DNA of 64,000 bases from Citromicrobium bathyomarinum (GTDB lineage: Bacteria; Pseudomonadota; Alphaproteobacteria; Sphingomonadales; Sphingomonadaceae): NCBI GenBank assembly GCA_001306305.2, contig CP155577.1, positions 2,401,501 to 2,465,500 of the forward strand. Direction: 5' to 3'. The position numbers were made by a program, and so were the translations under genes. Positions 18,496 through 25,912 of the stretch are shown piece by piece; the first letter of the stretch is position 1, and each line of letters begins with the position of its first letter. The notes under the pieces were generated by a model. That model saw nothing but the letters and a program-made list of their open reading frames with translations, did no database searches and had not been told where the DNA came from.

Positions 18496-19386
18496 GTGGC
18501 CGAACTGAACTTCCATCACCTGCGCTATTTTCACATGGTCGCGCACGAAGGGAACCTGACCCGCGCCGCGCAGCGCCTCAACGTGTCGCAGTCCGCCGTC
18601 TCGACCCAGATCCGCCTGCTGGAAGAGCGGTTGGGCCACCCCCTCTTCGAACGGCGCGGGCGCACACTGATCCTGACCGAGGCGGGGCGGATCGCGCTCG
18701 ATCACGCGGACGCGATCTTCGAGACCGGGGATGAGTTGCTCAATACTCTGGGGCAGCGCCATTCGCGCCAGCGCCAAGTCCTGCGGGTCGGATCGCAGGC
18801 GACGCTGTCTCGCAACTTCCAGATCGGTTTCCTCCAGCCGCTGATCGGGCGCGACGATGTCGAGATCGTGATCCGCTCCGGCGCGCTGGGCGAACTGCTT
18901 GCCGGGCTGGAGGCGCACCGGATCGATATCGTGCTCGCCAATATTGCCCCGCAGCGCGACGCGGCGACCCCCTGGATTACCCATACGATCGCGGACCAGC
19001 CGGTCAGCCTGATCGGAACCCCCGAGCTTGTCGGCAAGAATGCGCAACTGGACACGTTGCTGGCAGAGCGCCCGCTGATCCTGCCCACGATCGACACCAG
19101 CATTCGCTCGGGCCTCGACGCTCTGTTCAACCGGCTCGCCATACGCCCGAAGATCGCGGCCGAGGTGGACGATATGGCGATGATCCGCCTGCTTGCCCGC
19201 GAGGGTGTCGGCCTCGCCATCGTCCCGCCGATCGTCGTCAAGGACGAGCTGGAGAGTGCCGCGCTGGTCGAGGTCGGCCGCCTGTCAGGCCTCGAAGAGA
19301 TATTCTACGCCATCACGCTCAGGCGGCGCTTTCCCAACCCCCTGCTGGCGGGCCTTCTCCAAGGGGAGCACGATCAACCGGGTTGA
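18496..19386 (+). CDS. LysR-family transcriptional regulator beside dabAB
   Basis: A 296-residue LysR protein. The N-terminal winged helix-turn-helix is textbook: LNFHHLRYFHMVAHEGNLT, AAQRLNVSQSAVSTQIRLLE, HPLFERRGR. The rest is the substrate-binding domain. The LNFHHLRYFxxVAxEG beginning is shared with NhaR-like regulators. It starts with GTG at 18496. Divergent orientation to dabB suggests it controls inorganic-carbon uptake, as LysR proteins (CbbR, CmpR) do elsewhere. The 3' end overlaps the convergent PepSY gene by 13 bp. The effector is unknown. Confidence 0.85.
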   Translation: MAELNFHHLRYFHMVAHEGNLTRAAQRLNVSQSAVSTQIRLLEERLGHPLFERRGRTLILTEAGRIALDHADAIFETGDELLNTLGQRHSRQRQVLRVGSQATLSRNFQIGFLQPLIGRDDVEIVIRSGALGELLAGLEAHRIDIVLANIAPQRDAATPWITHTIADQPVSLIGTPELVGKNAQLDTLLAERPLILPTIDTSIRSGLDALFNRLAIRPKIAAEVDDMAMIRLLAREGVGLAIVPPIVVKDELESAALVEVGRLSGLEEIFYAITLRRRFPNPLLAGLLQGEHDQPG

Positions 19387-20933
19387 GTGCCCGCAGCCAC
19401 CCAATGCGCGAATGAGTCGTCTCTGCGCCAACGACGCAAGGCAAACCCGGCAAGCATCAGCGCGATGACCAGCACTGCGATACTGACCACCGCCGGAAGG
19501 CCGGTCGTGGCACCACTCGTCACGGTCGCAATGCCTGCTGCCCCCAGCAGCAGCATTGCCGATGCGATCAACGCAACCGGATAGAAGGTTTCCCAGCGGA
19601 AAGGCGCGAGCAGAAATGCTGCAATCGCAGCAATCCACGCTGCCAGACAGATTGGCAGGACAAGCTCGCCCACACCCGCCGCGCTGGCCAGCGTCGCACC
19701 CGCCAGGCCCAGCGTCAGCCCGGCGGTCATCCCGTGCCATGCCGCGCGCATTCGAGGGACCGCCCTCCCCTGCTGCTCGCGCCGCGAGAACCATATCTTC
19801 ATCCCCGAACTGGTCACCCAAGTCAGCGCCAGCGCCATGACGAAATAGAGAAACTTGATCGGGTAGCCGCCGAAGGTGCCGAAATGCAGCGGCTGGAGCA
19901 TTGCTAGCGCGCGAAGTCCCGCCGGCGCGCCTTCACCGCCATAAGTCTCCACAAAGGCACCGCTGTTGCGGAAGATCAGCGAGTAACGACTGTCGAGAAT
20001 GCTGTCGTCGAGCATGTTGATCGCGGTAATTCCGCCGGAATTGTGGGGTTCACGGACGATGATGAGTTCGATCGGGTGGCCGTCCTCGCGGACCTCGCGG
20101 ATCTGGCGCACCATCTGCCCGACGGGCGGCAGCCCAGCCAGCTGTGCGCCTTGGATCGGCTGCGGGCCCTGAAGACTGACAAGCGCACGTTCCCGATCGC
20201 CATCGTAGGCGAGCATCGCAACCGCCCCGATGATCAGCCCGGCGAGCCCCAGAAACCCGCCGGTGAAGGTCAACACCAGATGGAAAGGCAGGCCCCAGAC
20301 GGACAGCCGATTGTGCAGGTCCGTCCATGCGATCCGCCGGTTGCGATCGAAGCGTAGCTTGAAGGCGTCCTTGAAGATCGTCGGATGCGCAAGGATGCCC
20401 GAAATTACCAGACTGAACATGCAAACGCCGAGCAGACCGACAAGGTAGCGGCCCCACGGTGCAGGCAGGTGCAGCGCGACGTGCAATTGCTCGATCAGAT
20501 GGGAGAGCGGCGTGTCGGCCTCGCCCAGCAGGGCACCGGTCTGCGGGTCTGCGATCCAGTCCGTATGCTGCTCTTCACCATTGGGGAGCGTCTCGTTGAG
20601 CCGGACCATCAAGGCCGGCGCAAACTCGGTCGGGCCGAAGGTCAACAGCGAGTGGATATCGCTCCCCTCGCCCCGCTCGCCGTAGGCGTTCTCCAGCGCC
20701 GCCTGATAGGCCTGAGCCGAGACTCGCTCTGCCATGGGCGCATCAGCGTTCTCCCACACGGCGATCTCTTCGACAAACAAGGTGAAGGCACCAGTCAGGG
20801 AAACGATGTAGATCAGTGCCGCGAAGGTCAGGCCGAGGATCGAGTGGGACTCGATCATTCGTGCCACGAAACGGCTGTTGCCCGCCCTTTTCGGAAGTCT
20901 GCTCGCTGGCTCGGGTGCTGTTGGATCGGTCAC
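19374..20933 (-). CDS. PepSY-associated transmembrane protein (iron uptake type)
   Basis: A 519-residue membrane protein of the PepSY_TM family. The first helix (SILGLTFAALIYIVSLTGAF), a periplasmic PepSY-like region, LHVALHLPAPWGRYLVGLLG with the conserved His, DLHNRLSVWGLPFHLVLTFTG, and a C-terminal block of four to five helices are visible. Members near siderophore receptors (FoxB/PiuB-like) are thought to reduce or release iron from ferrisiderophores. It starts with GTG 20933, overlapping the preceding gene by 4 nt. The frame extends upstream but without family similarity. Location beside a TonB receptor with a Fur-like site supports an iron role. Confidence 0.82.
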   Translation of the reverse strand: MTDPTAPEPASRLPKRAGNSRFVARMIESHSILGLTFAALIYIVSLTGAFTLFVEEIAVWENADAPMAERVSAQAYQAALENAYGERGEGSDIHSLLTFGPTEFAPALMVRLNETLPNGEEQHTDWIADPQTGALLGEADTPLSHLIEQLHVALHLPAPWGRYLVGLLGVCMFSLVISGILAHPTIFKDAFKLRFDRNRRIAWTDLHNRLSVWGLPFHLVLTFTGGFLGLAGLIIGAVAMLAYDGDRERALVSLQGPQPIQGAQLAGLPPVGQMVRQIREVREDGHPIELIIVREPHNSGGITAINMLDDSILDSRYSLIFRNSGAFVETYGGEGAPAGLRALAMLQPLHFGTFGGYPIKFLYFVMALALTWVTSSGMKIWFSRREQQGRAVPRMRAAWHGMTAGLTLGLAGATLASAAGVGELVLPICLAAWIAAIAAFLLAPFRWETFYPVALIASAMLLLGAAGIATVTSGATTGLPAVVSIAVLVIALMLAGFALRRWRRDDSFAHWVAAGTQPG

Positions 20934-21475
20934 AGAAGATACAGTCCCACGGTGACGAGAATGATGGCGATCGGGACCGCGAGAACGCGCCGCAGATCGA
21001 GGTCCGCAGTCGCGTGCAGCGCGCCGAGCGCCCACACCACCGGGATGATGAGCCCGCCGAACATCAGCCGGTTGGCCTCTTCCCATGGCAGGCTCGTCGC
21101 GAAGGTCGTCCCCACGCCGAGCGCGGCGATCAGGTAGAGCGGTCCGGCACAGAGCAATCGAAGACCCAGTCCCAGCGCGCCGCCACGCCCCGCCTTGCTG
21201 CGAGGAGCGCGGGTGCGGCGGATGGGTCGACCAATCTCACCGGTGGTCACCAAGCGCGGTACGAACGGCGCATAGGCCGCTATCGACGCCACCAGCAGCG
21301 CCCAGCTGATGCCCAGACTGGTACCGAAGGCGGCAATCAGGAGGGCGAGCGAGGCCACCAGGAGGGCAAGCCCCACCCAAAAGAGCATCACCGGCGCATG
21401 CCTGCCCCTCGCCTGGCGCCATGCGGCGATGCCCAGAAGCTGGGCCCCAAAACCTGCAAAGGCAAACACATGCAT
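20930..21475 (-). CDS. Membrane protein, DUF3325-like plus DUF3649-like
   Basis: A 181-residue protein with two membrane parts. Residues 1-80 hold three helices (FGAQLLGIAAWRQARGRH resembles DUF3325). After an Arg/Lys-rich linker, residues 105-181 (AGPLYLIAALGVGTTFA, NRLMFGGLIIPVVWALGALHA) resemble DUF3649. In many genomes these are separate small genes next to PepSY proteins and siderophore receptors, so this looks like a fusion. A perfect 17-bp tandem repeat covers the start region, so the start is ambiguous: ATG 21475, or GTG 21469, which has better spacing from GGGAG. It is divergent from the TonB receptor. Confidence 0.65.
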   Translation of the reverse strand: MHVFAFAGFGAQLLGIAAWRQARGRHAPVMLFWVGLALLVASLALLIAAFGTSLGISWALLVASIAAYAPFVPRLVTTGEIGRPIRRTRAPRSKAGRGGALGLGLRLLCAGPLYLIAALGVGTTFATSLPWEEANRLMFGGLIIPVVWALGALHATADLDLRRVLAVPIAIILVTVGLYLL

Positions 21476-21504
21476 CTCCCGAATCCCTGCATCTCCCGAA
21501 TCCC
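21471..21504. repeat. Perfect 17-bp tandem duplication at a start codon
   Basis: TGCATCTCCCGAATCCC occurs twice in direct succession (21471-21487 and 21488-21504). Each unit carries the GGGAG ribosome-site-like sequence and an ATG on the minus strand, at the start of the DUF3325/3649 gene. Confidence 0.9.
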
Positions 21505-21565
21505 TGTCGCGAAATGGCTAAGGGGAGAAGGTTTGCTTGTAAATGATATTCACTCGCAATACCGG

Positions 21566-21584
21566 AATGCAAACGATTCGCATT
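21566..21584. promoter_or_regulatory. Fur-box-like 19-bp palindrome
   Basis: AATGC-N9-GCATT, 22 bp before the TTG start of the TonB receptor and in the divergent region shared with the PepSY operon. Length and placement fit an iron-regulated (Fur/Irr-like) operator, but the sequence is only loosely like the classical Fur consensus. Confidence 0.4.
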
Positions 21585-21605
21585 TGACCAGACAGGGAGG
21601 TATTC

Positions 21606-23834
21606 TTGCGCATCCGCTTCCTCGGCACATCCGTGCTCGCCATCGCCGCCACCACGGCTTCGCCAGCCCTTGCGCAGGACAAGGTATCGCCAGTCGAAGC
21701 CGAAGCTCGCGAGACGGTTAGCGAAGACGTCGTTCCGCTCGACGATAACGTGATCATCGTCACCGCCGAAAAGCTGGGCCGCACGCTCGACGAAACCAAC
21801 TCCTCGGTGGTTGTCTACACCGGGCAGCAGCTGGAAGAGCGCAGCATCGACGATCTCTACGATGTCGCCCTGCGTACCCCCAACGTCGTCCAGAGCTTTG
21901 GCGAAAAGGGCTTCGCGATCCGCGGGATCGACCAGCGGCTGGGCGCGGGCGCGGGCCTGCTGGTGACCACGGTGGTCGATGGCGCGGCAATGCCCAACAA
22001 CCAGTCGACCTTCTTCGGCCCCTATTCGACCTGGGATGTCGCGCAGGTCGAGATTCTGCGTGGCCCACAGGGGACCACACAGGGGCGCAACGCGGTCGGC
22101 GGGGCGATCATCGTCAACACTGCCGATCCGGTGCTGGGCGAATTCTCGGGCAAGGTGCGCGGCTCCTATGCAGAGCTGAACACCTACCAGGCAGCAGCCG
22201 CGCTCAACGTGCCCGTAGGCGACAGCATCGCGCTGCGCTTCGCCGCTGATCGCCGTGCGAGCGACGGCTATGTCTACAATCCCACCCGGGACGAGGACTA
22301 CGACAAGCGCGAATTCACCAATCTGCGCGGCAAGGTGCTGTTCGCCCCGGGAAGCAACTTCACCGCGATCTATACCCTCAACTACACCGACAACACGGGC
22401 GGCGAAGACCTGATCGACTACGCGCGCTTTCCGGAAGAACGCGTCAACCTCTCCAACGACCCCGCCAGAGAAGGAGCCGAAAGCTGGATCCACACGCTGG
22501 AACTGGGCCTCGACCTTAACGATGCGCTGTCGCTGACCTCGATCAGTTCCTATTACACGCAGGACTATCTGCGGCAGGAGGATTTCGACCTCAGCCCTGC
22601 CGATCTTGGCAATATCGACCGCACCCAGGACGACGAGAATTTCCAGCAGGAAATCCGCCTGAACTACGACGCGGGCGGACCGCTGAGGGCCGTGATCGGC
22701 GGATTCTACGGCCGCTACAGCAGCGACGTGGCCGACACGGTGCAGGTGCCGACCAGCTTCGTGAACCCGGCGCTGCCTGCAGGATCGGTCTTCCAGGATC
22801 GGCAGATCGCCAATGACGAGGAGAACTGGGCGCTGTTTGGTGAGGTCGAGTTCGACGTCTTCGAGCGCCTCACCCTGATCGCGGGCGCACGCTACGATAG
22901 CGAAACACGCCAGAATTCCTCGCTCGCATCGACCTCTGCGGTCGCCGACAACGCGGCGTTCCAGCCGTTTCTCGACCAGATCATCTCGCGGCTCGCCCCC
23001 GACGTATTGCTGGAAACCGATACGGATTACAGCGCCTTCCTGCCCAAGGCGGGGCTTCGCTATCGCCTTTCGGACAACGCGACGATCGGGTTCACCGCGC
23101 AAAAGGCCTATCGCGCGGGCGGCAGCGGGATCAGCGCAATCTCGCAGACCGTCTACAACTATGATCCCGAACACACCTGGACCTATGAGGGATCGCTGCG
23201 CGTCCACACGCCAGACCGGAAGTTCAGCGTCACCGCCAACGTGTTCTACACCGACTGGTCGGACCAGATCGTCAACAAGCTGATCGATCCCAGCCAGCCG
23301 AACGATTCCATCGCGGTCAACGCAGGTGCCTCGCGCTTCTACGGCGCGGAACTCCAGCTCGAGGCGCGCCCGACCCGGAATCTGATGATCTATGGCGGGC
23401 TCGGCCTGCTCGACACCAAGTTCACCGACTACGTCACCGATGATGCCGAATTCGATGGCAACGCCTTCCCCTACGCGCCGCCGGTGACCATTTCCGCCGG
23501 GTTCGACTATCGCCATCCAGCGGGTTTCCGACTGCTGGGCGACGTCAACCTCGTTGACGACCACTTCTCCGACTTCATCAACGATCCGGCCCGCTCGACA
23601 AGCGTGGGCGGCATCGAGACATGCACCGCAAGCCCGTGCAACAGTCGGCAGGTCGCGATCCCCTCCTACGTGGTGGCCAACCTGAAGGCGGGCTACGAAG
23701 GCTCGTTCTTCTCGGTCTACGCTTTCGCGCGCAATCTGCTGAACGAGCAGTACATCACCCAGCTCCAGCCGCAGGGCGACGCTCGCTCAGCCGAACCGCG
23801 AGTGGCAGGTATCGAAGTCAATCTGAGCTTCTGA
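21606..23834 (+). CDS. TonB-dependent siderophore-type receptor
   Basis: A 742-residue outer-membrane receptor with a signal peptide (RFLGTSVLAIAATTASPALA), a plug domain (SVVVYTGQQLEERSIDDLYD; VEILRGPQGTTQGRNAVGGAI) and a 22-strand barrel ending in VNLSF. It takes up a ligand across the outer membrane using TonB-ExbBD energy. TTG at 21606 is the start: GGGAGG lies 5 nt upstream and the signal peptide follows directly. Divergent PepSY and DUF3649-like genes and a Fur-like palindrome upstream make a ferric siderophore the best guess. A strong hairpin follows the gene. Confidence 0.88.
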   Translation: MRIRFLGTSVLAIAATTASPALAQDKVSPVEAEARETVSEDVVPLDDNVIIVTAEKLGRTLDETNSSVVVYTGQQLEERSIDDLYDVALRTPNVVQSFGEKGFAIRGIDQRLGAGAGLLVTTVVDGAAMPNNQSTFFGPYSTWDVAQVEILRGPQGTTQGRNAVGGAIIVNTADPVLGEFSGKVRGSYAELNTYQAAAALNVPVGDSIALRFAADRRASDGYVYNPTRDEDYDKREFTNLRGKVLFAPGSNFTAIYTLNYTDNTGGEDLIDYARFPEERVNLSNDPAREGAESWIHTLELGLDLNDALSLTSISSYYTQDYLRQEDFDLSPADLGNIDRTQDDENFQQEIRLNYDAGGPLRAVIGGFYGRYSSDVADTVQVPTSFVNPALPAGSVFQDRQIANDEENWALFGEVEFDVFERLTLIAGARYDSETRQNSSLASTSAVADNAAFQPFLDQIISRLAPDVLLETDTDYSAFLPKAGLRYRLSDNATIGFTAQKAYRAGGSGISAISQTVYNYDPEHTWTYEGSLRVHTPDRKFSVTANVFYTDWSDQIVNKLIDPSQPNDSIAVNAGASRFYGAELQLEARPTRNLMIYGGLGLLDTKFTDYVTDDAEFDGNAFPYAPPVTISAGFDYRHPAGFRLLGDVNLVDDHFSDFINDPARSTSVGGIETCTASPCNSRQVAIPSYVVANLKAGYEGSFFSVYAFARNLLNEQYITQLQPQGDARSAEPRVAGIEVNLSF

Positions 23835-23842
23835 CCGGGCCC

Positions 23843-23869
23843 GGGAGGGGCTTTGCATGCGCCCCTCCC
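23843..23869 (+). terminator. Hairpin terminator after TonB receptor
   Basis: GGGAGGGGC (23843-23851) pairs perfectly with GCCCCTCCC (23861-23869) with a 9-nt loop, starting 9 bp after the receptor stop codon. A pyrimidine-rich run follows. Confidence 0.65.
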
Positions 23870-24101
23870 CCGCCTCTCTCGCTCATCTCAAATCCTCACC
23901 AGGCAACGGCGCGTGGGGCCACTCCCGCGCGCCCAAACCTGCGCGCAAGAAATCGCAAGCCAAAAGAACAATAATAGCGTAAGGGGCCTTCAACATCGCC
24001 GACCGGCAGACGCTCGACGATACCCCATCCCATATAGTCGATGGCCACTTTCAGCCGCATGAGGCGTCTGCCGCGCGTGCATTGCTTGCCAAGGTTTTGA
24101 T

Positions 24102-25862
24102 ATGAATTTCTCCGAACTCCCCGACACCCTGCAGACCGCCCTTACAGAGCGCGGCTATTCCGAGCCGACCGATGTGCAGGCCGCCGTCCTCGAGCCCGAA
24201 GCGCGCGGCCGCGACCTGGTCGTCTCCGCTCAGACCGGCTCGGGCAAGACGGTTGCCTTCGGGCTGGCCGTCGCGCGCCAGCTGCTCGACGAGAATGGCA
24301 AGGTGCCGTTCGCGGTCGCGCCGCTCGCGCTGGTGATCGCCCCGACACGCGAGCTTGCGCTGCAGGTCAGCCGCGAACTCTCGTGGCTCTACGCCAAGGC
24401 GGGTGGGCGCGTCGCGACCTGCGTGGGCGGGATGAACCCGTCCGCAGAGCGCAAGGCACTGCGCTCGGGCGCGACAATCGTCGTCGGCACCCCGGGTCGC
24501 CTGCGCGACCATCTGGAGCGCGGTGCGCTCGACCTCTCGGCCCTGAAGGCAGTCACGCTCGACGAAGCCGACGAGATGCTCGACATGGGTTTCCGCGAAG
24601 AGCTGGAAACGATCCTCGACGCGACGCCCGAAGGCCGCCGCACGCTGTTGTTCTCCGCCACCATGCCCAAGCCGATCGAGGCGCTGGCCCGGCGGTACCA
24701 GAACAACGCGCTGCGCATTTCGACCGTCAGTGCCGATCGCGGCCACGGAGACATCTCCTACGAAGCGGTCGTCGTCTCCCCGCCCGAGGTCGAGAACGCG
24801 GTCGTCAATCTGCTCCGCTATCACGAGGCCGAAACCGCGATCCTGTTCTGCGGGACGCGCGAAAAGGTCCGCCACATGCACGCGACCTTGCAGGAACGCG
24901 GCTTTGCGGTCGTCTCGCTTTCGGGCGAGAACTCGCAGTCGGAGCGTAACCAGGCGCTGCAGGCGCTGCGCGACCGGCGGGCCCGTGTGTGCGTCGCGAC
25001 CGATGTCGCCGCGCGCGGGATCGATCTGCCCACGCTGAGCCTGGTGGTTCATGTCGAAATTCCGCGCGATGCGGAGACGCTGCAGCACCGCTCGGGCCGC
25101 ACGGGCCGTGCAGGCCGCAAGGGCACTGCGGTGCTGGTGGTCCCGTTCTCGCGCCGTCGCCGGGTGGAGCAGATGCTGCGCAACGCCAAGATCGACGCCA
25201 AGTGGACCGACGCACCCGATCGCGAGGCGATCAGGGCCAAGGATCGCGACCGCCTGATGCAGACCCTGCTGACAGCGGTGGAGCCCGATGAAGGCGACAC
25301 CGAACTGGTCGACGCCCTGCTCGCGCAGCGCACCCCGCGCGAACTCGCGGCGATGCTGGTCGCCTCGCACCGGGCCAAGATGCCCGAACCGGAAGACCTG
25401 ATCGCCAACACGCCCGAGGCACGGCGTGCTGCACAGGCGGAAAAGCACCGTCCCGGTTTCGAGGATACGGTATGGTTCAAGATGGACATCGGCCGTCGCC
25501 GCAATGCCGACCCGCGCTGGATACTGCCGCTGCTTTGCCGCCGCGGGCACATCACCCGCAACGAAGTCGGCGCGATCCGGATCGGCCCGGACGAGACGTT
25601 CTTCCAGATCCCGCGTGCGATCGCGGACAAGTTCTCCGCTGCCGTCGCCCGCACCGCCGATGACGGGGCCGATGGCGACGACATCCGCATCGAAGCATCG
25701 GCCGAGGCTCCGCGAGATGCAGCGCGCGCCAACCGCAAGGGTCCGCCTCAGGGTCGGCACAACGGAAAGCCCAAGCCGCATCGCAAGAACAACGACGCGG
25801 GCGCACGGCCCGGCCCGAAAGGCAAGGGCGCGCCGAAGAAGGCTCGCCCGCGGGATCGCTGA
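24102..25862 (+). CDS. DEAD-box ATP-dependent RNA helicase with DbpA-like C-terminal domain
   Basis: A 586-residue helicase carrying all core motifs in order: AQTGSGKT (I), PTRELALQ (Ia), TPGRLRD (Ib), DEAD (II, in LDEADEMLDMGF), SAT (III), ATDVAARGID (V) and HRSGRTGRAGRKG (VI). After it comes a DbpA/CsdA-type RNA-binding domain (WFKMDIGRRRNADPRWILP) and a basic Lys/Arg/Pro-rich tail. Such proteins remodel rRNA during ribosome assembly or mRNA at low temperature. Single gene, converging on the next TonB receptor. The 267 bp before it hold the terminator hairpin and otherwise nothing I can identify. Confidence 0.92.
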   Translation: MNFSELPDTLQTALTERGYSEPTDVQAAVLEPEARGRDLVVSAQTGSGKTVAFGLAVARQLLDENGKVPFAVAPLALVIAPTRELALQVSRELSWLYAKAGGRVATCVGGMNPSAERKALRSGATIVVGTPGRLRDHLERGALDLSALKAVTLDEADEMLDMGFREELETILDATPEGRRTLLFSATMPKPIEALARRYQNNALRISTVSADRGHGDISYEAVVVSPPEVENAVVNLLRYHEAETAILFCGTREKVRHMHATLQERGFAVVSLSGENSQSERNQALQALRDRRARVCVATDVAARGIDLPTLSLVVHVEIPRDAETLQHRSGRTGRAGRKGTAVLVVPFSRRRRVEQMLRNAKIDAKWTDAPDREAIRAKDRDRLMQTLLTAVEPDEGDTELVDALLAQRTPRELAAMLVASHRAKMPEPEDLIANTPEARRAAQAEKHRPGFEDTVWFKMDIGRRRNADPRWILPLLCRRGHITRNEVGAIRIGPDETFFQIPRAIADKFSAAVARTADDGADGDDIRIEASAEAPRDAARANRKGPPQGRHNGKPKPHRKNNDAGARPGPKGKGAPKKARPRDR

Positions 25863-25912
25863 ATGGGTGGCGAGCCGGACGACGGCGAGCCCCCTCGATC
25901 CAGCGCATTGCC

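Noticed and set aside
21237-23564. Long minus-strand frame opposite the TonB receptor
   Set aside because: No start signal or motif; the receptor on the plus strand has signal peptide, plug and barrel.
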